Source: Oscillospiraceae bacterium (lineage in GTDB: Bacteria; Bacillota; Clostridia; Oscillospirales; Oscillospiraceae). From it: a DNA stretch of 64,000 bases. Under the pieces are notes generated by a model. That model was not told where the DNA came from, did not search any database, and saw only the letters and a program-made list of their open reading frames with translations. Shown here piece by piece: positions 35,129-44,210 of the stretch; the first letter of the stretch is position 1; every line of letters begins with the position of its first letter. The DNA is taken from NCBI GenBank assembly GCA_017436785.1, contig JAFSCK010000024.1, positions 88,204 to 152,203 on the forward strand, written 5' to 3'. A program made the translations under genes and the position numbers.

Positions 35129-35974
35129 ATGGCAAATCTTCCCCTGAACATTGATTATACCGGCAAGGTGGTGGTAGTCACCGGTGCCGGCGGATTGATC
35201 TGCGGCGCAATGGCTGCCGCTTTCGCCCGCAGCGGTGCCAAGGTGGCCTGTCTGGACCTGAACGAAGAAGCTGTTAAAAAACTCGCCGACGAGCTGAAGG
35301 CCGAAGGCTACATTGCCGAAGGCTACAAAGCAAATGTATTGGAGCCTGCCGCTTTGGAGGAAGTCCATCAGGCGGTTCTGAAAGATCTTGGCCCCTGCGA
35401 TATTCTGGTTAACGGTGCCGGCGGCAACAACCCCCGTGCTACCACCGACAACGAGTATCAGCACGAAGCAAAAGAGGGTGGCAAGTCCTTCTTTGATTTG
35501 GATGCTGCCGGCGTGGACTTTGTGTTCAAGCTGAATTTCCAAGGCACCCTGTTGCCCACCCAGACCTTTGCCAAGGATATGGTGGCTAAGAAAAACGGCG
35601 TGATCCTGAACATTTCCTCCATGAACGCCTATACCCCTTTGACCAAGATTCCCGCTTACTCCGCCGCCAAGGCCGGTATTTCCAACTTTACCCAGTGGCT
35701 GGCTACCCACTTTGCCGGCACCGGCATCCGGTGTAACGCCATTGCCCCCGGCTTCTTGGTATCCGCCCAGAACAAAGCTTTGCTCTTTAATGAGGACGGC
35801 ACACCTACTGCCCGCTCCGCCAAGATCCTGAACGGCACACCTACCGCCCGGTTTGTGGATGCCGAGGAACTGATCGGTGCGACCCTGTTCCTGTGCGACG
35901 ATCGGGCGGCCTCCGCCATCACCGGTGTGGTACTGCCTGTGGATGCCGGTTTCGCCGCTTATTCCGGTGTATAA
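35129..35974 (+). CDS. uxuB: SDR-family fructuronate reductase (D-mannonate oxidoreductase, YjmF-like)
   Basis: A 281-residue short-chain dehydrogenase, not the long-chain UxuB of E. coli. It shows the Rossmann motif TGAGGLICGAMAAAFA, NGAGGNNPRA, catalytic Ser in LNISSMNAYTP and YSAAKAG with the Tyr/Lys pair. Its place between uxuA and kdgK identifies it as the SDR-type D-mannonate/fructuronate oxidoreductase known from Bacillus (UxuB, formerly YjmF). ATG 35129 follows TGGAGG. Confidence 0.87.
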   Translation: MANLPLNIDYTGKVVVVTGAGGLICGAMAAAFARSGAKVACLDLNEEAVKKLADELKAEGYIAEGYKANVLEPAALEEVHQAVLKDLGPCDILVNGAGGNNPRATTDNEYQHEAKEGGKSFFDLDAAGVDFVFKLNFQGTLLPTQTFAKDMVAKKNGVILNISSMNAYTPLTKIPAYSAAKAGISNFTQWLATHFAGTGIRCNAIAPGFLVSAQNKALLFNEDGTPTARSAKILNGTPTARFVDAEELIGATLFLCDDRAASAITGVVLPVDAGFAAYSGV

Positions 35975-35991
35975 TTTAGGAGGTAACGCAA

Positions 35992-37020
35992 ATGGCTAGA
36001 ATTATTACTTTCGGTGAGCTGATGCTGCGTCTGCAGCCTTATAACTATGAGCGCTTTGTCCAATGCGACCATGTGGAATTTACCTTTGGCGGTGGTGAAG
36101 CCAATGTAGCTGTGTCTTTGGCCAATTACGGTATGGATGCCGCTTATGTGACCAAGCTGCCTACCCACGCCATCGGTCAGTCTGCCGTAAACTCTCTGCG
36201 GCGCTACGGCGTAGACACCTCCAAAATCGTCCGCGGCGGCGATCGGGTTGGTATTTACTTCAACGAAAAGGGTGCTTCCCAGCGTGGCTCTGTTTGCATC
36301 TATGACCGGGCCCATTCCGCAATCAGCCTAGCTTCCCCCAGTGATTTCGATTGGGATGCAATTTTTGAGGGTGCCGATTGGTTTCATTTCACCGGTATCA
36401 CCCCGGCGCTGGGAGGAAATCTGGTGCAGATCTGCAAAGAGGCCTGTCAGGCCGCCAAGGCCCGGGGCATTAAGATCTCCTGCGACCTGAACTACCGAGG
36501 CAAGCTGTGGACCCGGGAGCAGGCGCGGGCCGCTATGACCGAGCTGTGTCAGTATGTGGATGTATGCATCTCCAACGAAGAAGACGCCAAGGATGTATTC
36601 GGCATTGAAGCGGAAGCCACCGACATTTATGCAGGCGAGCTTAACCACGAAGGCTACAAGTCCGTAGCAAAGCAGTTGGCGGATCGGTTCGGCTTCGAGA
36701 TGGTTGCCATCACCTTGCGGGAAAGCCACAGCGCCTTTGACAATGGCTGGAGCGCCATGCTGTACAATGTAGCAAAAAATGAATACTGCTTCTCCAAGAA
36801 ATATCAGCTGCACATCATTGACCGGGTAGGCGGCGGTGACTCTTTCGGCGGCGGTCTGATTTACAGCCTGCTTACCGGTAAGGACACCCAAGCTGCCGTG
36901 GAATTTGCCGTAGCTGCTTCTGCTTTGAAGCATTCTATTGAGGGCGACTACAACATGGTCACCGTCGCCGAGGTAGAAAAGCTGGCCGGTGGCGACGGCT
37001 CCGGCCGAATCCAGCGCTAA
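35992..37020 (+). CDS. kdgK: 2-keto-3-deoxygluconate kinase (PfkB family)
   Basis: A 342-residue ribokinase-fold sugar kinase. The N-terminal FGGGEANVAVSLANYG binds the sugar; DRVGGGDSFGGGLIYSLL holds the anion hole and catalytic Asp. It phosphorylates KDG to KDPG, following UxuA. RBS AGGAGG; it is 18 bases after uxuB. No KDPG aldolase (eda) is adjacent. Confidence 0.92.
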   Translation: MARIITFGELMLRLQPYNYERFVQCDHVEFTFGGGEANVAVSLANYGMDAAYVTKLPTHAIGQSAVNSLRRYGVDTSKIVRGGDRVGIYFNEKGASQRGSVCIYDRAHSAISLASPSDFDWDAIFEGADWFHFTGITPALGGNLVQICKEACQAAKARGIKISCDLNYRGKLWTREQARAAMTELCQYVDVCISNEEDAKDVFGIEAEATDIYAGELNHEGYKSVAKQLADRFGFEMVAITLRESHSAFDNGWSAMLYNVAKNEYCFSKKYQLHIIDRVGGGDSFGGGLIYSLLTGKDTQAAVEFAVAASALKHSIEGDYNMVTVAEVEKLAGGDGSGRIQR

Positions 37021-37048
37021 ATCGTTGTTACCTACTTATAAAAACGCA

Positions 37049-37080
37049 AATCGGTCAGTTCCTTTCGGAACTGACCGATT
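37049..37080. terminator. bidirectional terminator between kdgK and nagA
   Basis: A perfect stem AATCGGTCAGTTCC/GGAACTGACCGATT with loop TTTC, between convergent genes. Confidence 0.85.
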
Positions 37081-37087
37081 GATTGTT

Positions 37088-38254
37088 TCATTTGACCACT
37101 TTCCCACCGAGGACAACGGACTTTACATTCATTTTGATGTCCACAAAAATCAGGTCCGCCCGCAGACCCACCCGGATCTCGCCCCGGTCATTCAGGCCCA
37201 CGGCCTTTGCCGGATTATAAGAGCCTACCTTGAACGCATCCACAATGGATGCACCGGTATGCTTCATATAGTTACGGCAGGCTGCATTTAAGGTCAGCTT
37301 AGAACCGGAAATATCGATCCGGCCGTCTTTTCTGTAAGTAAAGTTCAAATCTGTCACGTGCGCAAGGCCGGGAACCTCAATGGAATCGTGGATCGTCTGA
37401 TCGGAGATCAGAATGATCCGGTCATCGCCCTTGATTCTACGAACCAACCGCTGCATATAGGGATTTACATGGATACCCGCGCTGTCGGAGATCAGTTCTG
37501 CATAAATATCCTGATTATAATTGACACCTTCATCCACGCAAACACCCCGACACTCCGGATAATTGACGATGGTACCGGTGGCATTGGTATGGTGGGTACC
37601 AATACACAATCCGTAAGGCATCAGTGCTTCGATCTGCTGCGGAGTCGCCTCACTGTGGGTCACCGCAAAACGAACATTGGGATTGGCGGCCTTGGCAGCC
37701 TTTACAAAAACCTCCATATTCTCCCGCTCCGGTGCTGTACCCCAAACACGAATAATATCCGCACCGGCCTTTAAAAGAGGTTCAAAGTCCTCCGGAACAG
37801 GATCGAATACCCGGGGCACATCCACCCCTTTCGCATTGGACATAGATCCGTAACCGGGATTGATAAAGGGTCCCTCCATGTAGATACCGGCAATGATGGA
37901 GCCCTCAGGAGCGGCCATTGCCTTGCGGATACGGTCGATCTGCTCCAGATACTCAGTCTGTGTTCCCCGGGTACTGGGAGTAGCCAGAATCGAAGTCGTT
38001 CCGTTTTCCAAATGCTCTTTTGTCGCCGTTTCCGGATCATGAATAAAACGAACACCTGTGCCGGAATGGCAATGAATATCCACAAGACCGGGACCTACAT
38101 AGGCCCCATGGGCATCCACGATCTCGCATCCTTCCGGGATCGGTGTCGTGCGCATCTGGCCAAAGCCGGCAATTTTCCCGTCCTCGACAAACAGCACAGC
38201 TTCAGGAATCAGGTGATCCCGCATAACAAGTTCCGCGTTAATAATTGCAAGCAT
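37088..38254 (-). CDS. nagA: NagA-like N-acetylglucosamine-6-phosphate deacetylase (amidohydrolase)
   Basis: A 388-residue amidohydrolase: GPGLVDIHCHSG, the catalytic loop IYMEGPFINPGYG, THSEATPQQIEAL, ISDSAGIHVNPYMQRLV and a late ISDQTI. The layout fits the NagA family, but key sites deviate from E. coli NagA (for example GTHHTNATG in place of HLYNAM-type sequence), so a related deacetylase is possible. ATG 38254 follows GGAGGG. It is not co-directional with the hexuronate genes and may process an amino sugar. Confidence 0.75.
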   Translation of the reverse strand: MLAIINAELVMRDHLIPEAVLFVEDGKIAGFGQMRTTPIPEGCEIVDAHGAYVGPGLVDIHCHSGTGVRFIHDPETATKEHLENGTTSILATPSTRGTQTEYLEQIDRIRKAMAAPEGSIIAGIYMEGPFINPGYGSMSNAKGVDVPRVFDPVPEDFEPLLKAGADIIRVWGTAPERENMEVFVKAAKAANPNVRFAVTHSEATPQQIEALMPYGLCIGTHHTNATGTIVNYPECRGVCVDEGVNYNQDIYAELISDSAGIHVNPYMQRLVRRIKGDDRIILISDQTIHDSIEVPGLAHVTDLNFTYRKDGRIDISGSKLTLNAACRNYMKHTGASIVDAFKVGSYNPAKAVGLNDRGEIRVGLRADLIFVDIKMNVKSVVLGGKVVK

Positions 38255-38298
38255 CGTACATTCCCTCCAAATCCGCGGCAAAATACCAATGTATGCCT

Positions 38299-38327
38299 AT
38301 CATAGCACAGGCTATATTGTAACTCAA
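38299..38327 (-). promoter_or_regulatory. promoter of the nagA-like gene
   Basis: TTGAGT (38322-38327), 17 bases, TATGAT (38299-38304) on the minus strand. Confidence 0.55.
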
Positions 38328-38423
38328 ACACTTTTTATTGGACGATGCCAATGTTTCGTCGCATCCCGCCAGTCAAAACCTGCCGTCGGTTTTTGAACTT
38401 TTTTCACGCGCCGGGAAAATCGG

Positions 38424-38452
38424 TTTACATTTTACCAAAAGAATGATACAAT
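38424..38452 (+). promoter_or_regulatory. promoter of rodA-uxaC
   Basis: TTTACA (38424-38429), 17 bases, TACAAT (38447-38452). Confidence 0.7.
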
Positions 38453-38474
38453 GTTAGTTAAAGGAGGTGACGGA

Positions 38475-39647
38475 ATGCGTCGCTATATCAATAAGCTGAC
38501 CGAAGCTTTTCGCAAGGCAGACCTGATTCTGCTGCTTTTATGTGTGGTAACCACTGTTTTCGGTTTGCTGATCATCGCTAGCACCACCAATGCCAGCGCC
38601 CAAGGACCGCTCCGTTACCTTGGCGTGCAGATCGGCGCGGCCATTGCCGGTGTGCTTGCTTATCTTTTCTTTTCTTCCATCGATACGGAATTTTTCTCCG
38701 AACGGCGCAATGTGCTGATCGCATTCAACACCGTTGCGCTGCTTTTGCTGGTCCCCTTCGGTACAGATCTGGGCACCGGTAATAAGAGCTGGTTGAACTT
38801 CCCCTTTTTGCCCTTTGACATTCAGCCTGCAGAGGTATGTAAAATCTCCTTTGTGCTGGTTATGGCATCCGTCATGGCTTCCCGGCAAAATAACATTTCC
38901 TCTCCTTTGTCCATCGGCTACATCATCTTCAATATGATCTTAGTGGTGGGCTTGAATCTGCTGGTCTCCCGGGATATGGGCGTTTCTCTGATCTTCGTAT
39001 TTATCACCGTGGGTATGGTTTGGGCCGGCGGCGTCAGCATTCTATGGTTTTTGACCGCTTTTGCCGGTCTGGCACTGATGGCACCCCTTGCATGGGAGTT
39101 TTTCCTCAACGACAATCAGCGCAAGCGAATCATGGTGCTGTTTAATCCCAGCTTAGACCCCCAAGGCACCGGCGCGCTGTATCATACCAACCGAGCACTG
39201 CGCTCCCTCACCGGCGGCGGTTTGACCGGTCAAGGTCTGTTCCAAGGCAACCGCACCCAGACAAGAGGCGCACTGTTTGCCCAGCATACTGACTTTATTT
39301 TTGCTGCCATTGGTGAAGAATTGGGCTTTTTGGGCTGCGCCGTGGTTTTGCTTCTGCTGGCATTGATCGTCGCCCGGTGCATCTGGGTCGGCAACCGCAG
39401 CACCGACTATCTGCGCAAGCTGGTGTGCTACGGCACAGCGGCCGCCTTGATCTTCCAAATCGTCATCAACATCGGCATGTGCATCGGTGTGATGCCGGTC
39501 ATCGGTCTGACCCTGCCCTTTATCAGCTACGGTGGCTCCTCACTGATCACCCTGTATGCTATGCTGGGACTTGTTTCCGGCGTATATGCCCGCCCCCACC
39601 CCACCAGTCATGAGCGATACATCCGCGCCCCTATCCAACATTTATAA
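38475..39647 (+). CDS. rodA: SEDS peptidoglycan polymerase RodA (FtsW/RodA/SpoVE family)
   Basis: A 390-residue polytopic glycosyltransferase that polymerises lipid II. Family motifs include GTDLGTGNKSWLNFPFLPFDIQPAEVCK (start and end portions visible at about residues 100-127), SRDMGVSLIFVF, the LTGGGLTGQGLFQGN loop, HTDFIFAAIGEELGFLG and GMCIGVMPVIGLTLPFISYG. Closer to RodA by GNKSWL and the lack of an FtsW tail. ATG 38475 follows AAAGGAGGTG. Uniquely placed 10 bases upstream of uxaC. Confidence 0.9.
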   Translation: MRRYINKLTEAFRKADLILLLLCVVTTVFGLLIIASTTNASAQGPLRYLGVQIGAAIAGVLAYLFFSSIDTEFFSERRNVLIAFNTVALLLLVPFGTDLGTGNKSWLNFPFLPFDIQPAEVCKISFVLVMASVMASRQNNISSPLSIGYIIFNMILVVGLNLLVSRDMGVSLIFVFITVGMVWAGGVSILWFLTAFAGLALMAPLAWEFFLNDNQRKRIMVLFNPSLDPQGTGALYHTNRALRSLTGGGLTGQGLFQGNRTQTRGALFAQHTDFIFAAIGEELGFLGCAVVLLLLALIVARCIWVGNRSTDYLRKLVCYGTAAALIFQIVINIGMCIGVMPVIGLTLPFISYGGSSLITLYAMLGLVSGVYARPHPTSHERYIRAPIQHL

Positions 39648-39657
39648 GGAGGCTTCC

Positions 39658-41094
39658 ATGAAAGCATTTATGGACCGGGATTTCCTCTTGGAAACAGAAA
39701 CCGCAAAGCACCTTTTTCATGATTATGCTGAAAATCTCCCGCTGGCAGACTACCATTGCCACTTAAATCCCAAAGAGATCTGGGAAGACCGACGCTTTGA
39801 AAACCTTACCGAGGTTTGGCTGGGCGGTTTGGACGAAAACGGAACGCCCGCGGGCGATCACTACAAATGGCGGTTGATGCGTTCTAACGGAGTGGAAGAA
39901 TGCTATGTGACCGGCAACAAAGACCCTTATGAACGGTTTTTAAAATTGGTGGAGGCGCTGGAGCTGGCCATCGGCAACCCTATGTATCACTGGTGTCATC
40001 TGGAACTAAAGCAGTTTTTCGGCGTAGAGGAGCCTTTGACTTTGGAAAGTGCCCCCCGCATCTGGGAACACTGCAACCGTCTTTTGCAAACCGATCCGGA
40101 TATGACCGCCCGGGGACTGATCCGCAAAGCCAATGTTGCCTTTATCGGCACCACTGACGACCCTGTGGATGATCTGTGCTGGCACGAAAAGCTCTCCCAC
40201 GATAAGACCGCGACCTTCCGTGTCTGCCCCTCTTTCCGCCCTGACAAGGCCATGAACATCCACAAGCCGGGCTTTGCCGACTATATTCAAAAACTGGCTG
40301 CCAGTGTTGGCAAAGACGCATTGACCTCCGCCCGGGAAGTCCGGGATGCCCTGCTGAACAGAATCGAATATTTCTATGATCGCGGCTGCAAGGCCAGCGA
40401 CCACGGTTTTGAGGATGTGGTTCCTTTCCGCCCCATTACGATAGAGGAAGCGGATGCGATCTTCCAAAAAGCCATGGCAGGAGAAGCGGTGACCCGGGAA
40501 GAAGCAGAAGGCTATCAAACGGTACTGCTGCTGGCCATGGGCAAGGCCTACCACAAGCTGGGTATGGCTATGCAGATCCACTATTCCTGCCTGCGCAACA
40601 CCAACGCACGGATGTTCAAAACCTTAGGTGCAGATGCCGGCTTTGATGCCATTGCCCAAAACACCTGCGGTGTAAACATCTTCCGGCTGCTGTCGGAGCT
40701 GGACAGCACCCATCAATGCCCCAAAACCATTTTGTACTCCTTGAATCCCGCTGACAATGCGCAACTGGGCACATTGATCGGCAGTTTCCAAGACAGCACC
40801 ATTCCCGGCAAGATCCAGCATGGCTCTGCTTGGTGGTTTAACGACACCAAGACCGGCATGCAGGAGCAAATGACCTCCCTTGCCAATCTGGGTATCCTCG
40901 GCAACTTTGTGGGCATGCTCACCGACTCCCGCAGCTTCCTCAGCTACGCCCGGCATGATTACTTCCGCCGAATCCTATGCAACCTGATTGGCAATTGGGT
41001 GGAAAACGGCGAGTATCCCCGCAACGACGCCGCCCTGAAGCGAATCGTAGAATCCATCAGTTTCTATAACGCCAAGCGATATTTTGATATTTAA
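39658..41094 (+). CDS. uxaC: glucuronate (uronate) isomerase
   Basis: A 478-residue amidohydrolase-superfamily enzyme that converts glucuronate to fructuronate (or galacturonate to tagaturonate). Landmarks: PLADYHCHLNPKEIWED, WLGGLDENGTPAGDHYKWRLMR, IGTTDDPVDDL, MQIHYSCLRNTN and MLTDSRSFLSYARHDYFRR. It provides the entry step for the uxuB-uxuA-kdgK route encoded 3-4 kb upstream. ATG 39658 follows AAGGAGG and lies 10 bases after rodA, so it is transcribed with it. Confidence 0.95.
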   Translation: MKAFMDRDFLLETETAKHLFHDYAENLPLADYHCHLNPKEIWEDRRFENLTEVWLGGLDENGTPAGDHYKWRLMRSNGVEECYVTGNKDPYERFLKLVEALELAIGNPMYHWCHLELKQFFGVEEPLTLESAPRIWEHCNRLLQTDPDMTARGLIRKANVAFIGTTDDPVDDLCWHEKLSHDKTATFRVCPSFRPDKAMNIHKPGFADYIQKLAASVGKDALTSAREVRDALLNRIEYFYDRGCKASDHGFEDVVPFRPITIEEADAIFQKAMAGEAVTREEAEGYQTVLLLAMGKAYHKLGMAMQIHYSCLRNTNARMFKTLGADAGFDAIAQNTCGVNIFRLLSELDSTHQCPKTILYSLNPADNAQLGTLIGSFQDSTIPGKIQHGSAWWFNDTKTGMQEQMTSLANLGILGNFVGMLTDSRSFLSYARHDYFRRILCNLIGNWVENGEYPRNDAALKRIVESISFYNAKRYFDI

Positions 41095-41105
41095 CGAATT
41101 ACAAG

Positions 41106-41137
41106 ACGCCCCGGCTGATTTTCATCAGCCGGGGCGT
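41106..41137. terminator. bidirectional terminator between uxaC and the lysine importer operon
   Basis: Stem ACGCCCCGGCTGA/TCAGCCGGGGCGT followed by TGTTTTAATT. Confidence 0.9.
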
Positions 41138-41141
41138 TGTT

Positions 41142-41882
41142 TTAATTGTTGCGGAAGCGAGCAAGGAAATCCTTTGTTTCCTGCTTTTGGGGGTCGCCGA
41201 AAAGCTGCTCCGGACTGCCCTGTTCGCAGATAACACCTTGGTTCATATAGACCACCCGGTTACTGACATCCCGGGCAAAGGCCATCTCATGGGTCACCAC
41301 CAGCATGGTCATGCCTTCGTGGGCCAGCTGCTGCATAACAGAGAGCACTTCACCCACCATTTCCGGATCCAATGCGGAGGTAGGCTCGTCAAACAAAAGC
41401 ACCTCAGGGCTCATAGCCAAAGCACGGGCAATGGCCACACGCTGCTTCTGACCACCGGAAAGCTGCCGGGGTTTGGCATTGATATAGGGAGCCATGCCAA
41501 CCTTTTCCAGATAGTACATAGCGTTTTTCCGGGCTTCTTCTTTCCCCCGCTTCAACACCTTCATCTGGCCTACCATGCAGTTTTTCAGCACGGTCATATT
41601 GTTAAACAGGTTGAAGGACTGGAACACCATGCCCACATGGGAGCGGTATTCGTGGGCCTTCACCTTCCGGTCTGCCACATTTTTGCCGTTGTACCAGATC
41701 TCACCGGCTGTAGGGGTCTCCAAAAGGTTAATGCACCGCAGCAGGGTGGATTTGCCGGAGCCGGAAGCGCCGATCACAGAGATCACATCGCCCTTATTCA
41801 CGGTAAAATCGATATCCTTGAGCACCTGATTCTTGCCAAAGGCCTTGGACAGGTGCTTCACTTCCAAGATCATTTCACTCAT
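41142..41882 (-). CDS. amino-acid ABC importer ATP-binding protein (probable lysine)
   Basis: A 246-residue GlnQ/HisP-type ATPase. Walker [10 protein letters not shown], signature LSGGQKQR, Walker [16 protein letters not shown]-loop VVTHEMAF. Its start overlaps the end of the permease gene. It belongs to a three-gene operon controlled by a lysine riboswitch, which sets the likely substrate. Confidence 0.92.
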   Translation of the reverse strand: MSEMILEVKHLSKAFGKNQVLKDIDFTVNKGDVISVIGASGSGKSTLLRCINLLETPTAGEIWYNGKNVADRKVKAHEYRSHVGMVFQSFNLFNNMTVLKNCMVGQMKVLKRGKEEARKNAMYYLEKVGMAPYINAKPRQLSGGQKQRVAIARALAMSPEVLLFDEPTSALDPEMVGEVLSVMQQLAHEGMTMLVVTHEMAFARDVSNRVVYMNQGVICEQGSPEQLFGDPQKQETKDFLARFRNN

Positions 41883-42757
41883 CAGCGGCCACCTCTGTTT
41901 CTGCCGAAGCGAAGCTTCTGCTTTTCTCTGTCACGATGCTCCCGGCTGCGCTCATCGAAGGGCGTACCGCGGTCCGGATGGCTGTACGTACCGGCAGACA
42001 TCGTCAAGCTGTCTACCTGCACCAGTTCATAACTGTCAGCGCCGTCCATCAGCTTTTCCACCCAACGCAGCAGCACAGAAGCCGCCAGCGTCATGGTCAG
42101 GTAGCCCACCATTTCAATGGCAGCAGAGGGGAAGTACATGTTGTTCACACCCACAATATAGCGGTGCGCAGCAAAGAACTCGGTAAAGCTGATAATGAAC
42201 ATCACGGAAGTATCCTTCACGTTGATGATGAAGTTGTTGCCGATCTGGGGCATGATATTACGCAGCGCCTGCGGCAGGATCACATTGGTCATGGTCTGCA
42301 CATGGGTCATACCGATGGCCTTGGCGCCTTCCGTTTGACCGGGATCAATGGAAATAATACCACCGCGGACAGACTCTGCCATATAAGCGCCGGTATTGAT
42401 AGACACGATCAGGATCGCCGCTGTCCAAATATCGGAAAAGCGCATCGTGTTGTTGGTAAAATAAGGCAGGCCGTAGTAGATAAACACCGCCTGCAGCACC
42501 ATGGGCGTGCCGCGGAACACTTCCACATAGACACGGACCACGATCCGGATCAGTTTTAGAAAGAACCGCTTGATAATATTATCGTTCTTGGTATAGGGAA
42601 TGGTATTAAGAATACCGCACACAAGGCCGATGACACAGCCGATAAAGGTGGCCACCAACGCAAGGATCAAGGTATTCTTGATGCCGTTTAAATACATTAC
42701 ATGGTACTTATCCCAAAGCCTTGCCGCATCACTTAGCAGCTTCATGAACATATCCAT
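41882..42757 (-). CDS. amino-acid ABC importer permease (probable lysine)
   Basis: A 291-residue HisMQ-type permease with about five helices, the family motif [20 protein letters not shown] and the EAA loop [27 protein letters not shown] region (about residues 145-170). The C-terminal 50 residues are hydrophilic and rich in Asp/Arg, longer than usual. Starts 70 bases after the binding-protein gene; a single permease implies a homodimer. Confidence 0.92.
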   Translation of the reverse strand: MDMFMKLLSDAARLWDKYHVMYLNGIKNTLILALVATFIGCVIGLVCGILNTIPYTKNDNIIKRFFLKLIRIVVRVYVEVFRGTPMVLQAVFIYYGLPYFTNNTMRFSDIWTAAILIVSINTGAYMAESVRGGIISIDPGQTEGAKAIGMTHVQTMTNVILPQALRNIMPQIGNNFIINVKDTSVMFIISFTEFFAAHRYIVGVNNMYFPSAAIEMVGYLTMTLAASVLLRWVEKLMDGADSYELVQVDSLTMSAGTYSHPDRGTPFDERSREHRDREKQKLRFGRNRGGR

Positions 42758-42826
42758 GAAAAAAGCTCCTTTCGCGCATACTTCCCCCGGCGGTCAGCCG
42801 GAGGAAGTGAGCGTATCTTTAAAATC

Positions 42827-43702
42827 TTATTCAGCAGGCTGGACAGCGATTGCCTGATCCATCAGCTTGTTGAAGTCCTCTGCGGTCATCTTGGACAGGG
42901 TGCCGTCGATGGCATTCTTCAGAGTCTCGTTGCCCTTCAGCACGGAGATGCCCAGATTCACGTTCTCGGCACGCTCGGCTTCCGTTGCAAACTGGAAGTC
43001 GCCCGCGGGGTTGGCAGTGAAGTCCAGAATCACCAGATTGGGATTCTTGGCAACAGCGCCCATTGCAGTGGGCATATCGGTGCAGATGAAGTCCACAGTG
43101 CCGGTCTCCAGCTGCATGATCATGTTGGGAGCAGTCTCAGCGGGAGCCAGCAGCTCAGCGCCCTGAATCTGGGACAGGCAGGTATCGTACCAAATCGTAC
43201 CGGACTGAGAGGTGCACTTGCCGCCGGCCAGATCAGCGATGGAGGTAGCAGTGGCGTACTTGCTGTCCTTAGTGGTAACGCAAACGATGGTGGCGTAGTA
43301 GTAAGGACCGGCCATATCCACCTCAGCCATACGGTCAGCGGTCATGGACTGACCGGCGATGTTGGCATCCATGGTCTTAGCCTGCACAGCAGGAGTCAGG
43401 GAATCCCATGCAGAGGAAACCACTTCCAGCTTCCAGCCGTTCTCTTCGCAGATCTTCTTAGCGATCATCACATCGTAGCCGTTGGCATAAGCGCCGGGCA
43501 CATTGGCGATGGGCACAGCGCCGTTGCTGTCATCCATCTGAGTCCAGTTGTAGGGTGCGTAAGCGCACTCCATGCCGACGGTCAGGACGCCGTCCTGCAC
43601 ACCGGTGAAGGGGCCGTCGTTGGTAGCGGGCTGGGCGGCAGTACATGCGGCCATTGCCAGCACCATCAGAACTGCCAGAGTCATTGCAATCATCTTCTTC
43701 AT
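42827..43702 (-). CDS. amino-acid ABC importer substrate-binding lipoprotein (probable lysine)
   Basis: A 291-residue family-3 solute-binding protein. The signal peptide ends in lipobox LAMAAC; the mature part has GVQDGVLTVGMECAYAPYNW, YDVMIAKKICEENGWKLEVV, and the hinge AVQAKTMDANIAG. ATG 43702 follows AGGAAG; the open frame continues upstream into the riboswitch, which is not coding. The lysine riboswitch upstream indicates lysine, or another basic amino acid, as ligand. Confidence 0.92.
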   Translation of the reverse strand: MKKMIAMTLAVLMVLAMAACTAAQPATNDGPFTGVQDGVLTVGMECAYAPYNWTQMDDSNGAVPIANVPGAYANGYDVMIAKKICEENGWKLEVVSSAWDSLTPAVQAKTMDANIAGQSMTADRMAEVDMAGPYYYATIVCVTTKDSKYATATSIADLAGGKCTSQSGTIWYDTCLSQIQGAELLAPAETAPNMIMQLETGTVDFICTDMPTAMGAVAKNPNLVILDFTANPAGDFQFATEAERAENVNLGISVLKGNETLKNAIDGTLSKMTAEDFNKLMDQAIAVQPAE

Positions 43703-43741
43703 TTTGTTTCTTCCTTTCTTGTTCCGTAACGGGATGTTTTT

Positions 43742-43985
43742 AAAATAAAAATTGGACCGCTTCGTCAAGCGATCCGACAGTGGGTGCAATAAATACAAAG
43801 ACGCATATTGCGGCACTGCTTCGATAGCGCTTCACAAAGTTTGTGACAGTCCGGCAGATATTCTCTGACGAACCAGCAAACAGAAATCAGGCGTTCTGCT
43901 CACTTCGGCGGTATTCCCTTTCCCTCCGGGCGGTTGCCTGACCTTGCCCGGCGGTACTGATGAAGCCCGCGCCTCTATCTAGCGA
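43742..43985 (-). ncRNA. lysine riboswitch with intrinsic terminator
   Basis: The minus-strand leader contains the L-box hallmarks in order: AGATAGAGGCGCG (about 43968-43980), CATCAGTACCGC, a GGGAAAGG...GCCGAAG segment, TTGCTGG and GGACTGTCACAAAC (about 43838). A terminator follows (43754-43775, arms GGATCGCTT/AAGCGGTCC with T run 43742-43753). Family knowledge: lysine binding favours termination, so the importer is repressed when lysine is abundant. Confidence 0.9.
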
Positions 43986-43999
43986 TTCAATTTTTCCAT

Positions 44000-44028
44000 A
44001 TACTATCACGGGTGTGTCCATCTGTCAA
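44000..44028 (-). promoter_or_regulatory. promoter of the lysine riboswitch-importer transcript
   Basis: TTGACA (44023-44028), 17 bases, TAGTAT (44000-44005) on the minus strand. Confidence 0.82.
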
Positions 44029-44085
44029 GTACTTTTGTATTTTTTAGAAAAATACACAAAAACAGAGGCATTTTCCGAAAAACAT

Positions 44086-44114
44086 TTGACACACCGAATA
44101 TTGTTTGCTAGTAT
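44086..44114 (+). promoter_or_regulatory. promoter of the DMT transporter gene
   Basis: TTGACA (44086-44091), 17 bases, TAGTAT (44109-44114). A fragment of the GC-rich REP repeat (GAGCCCCCGCCCCAC) follows at about 44145-44159, inside the leader. Confidence 0.75.
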
Positions 44115-44210
44115 TAGGCAAATAATACACAAATTCTGATTTATGAGCCCCCGCCCCACGATGTTGTTTGTAAACAGACCGATAAATTGAAATTTGGAAA
44201 GGAATATACT

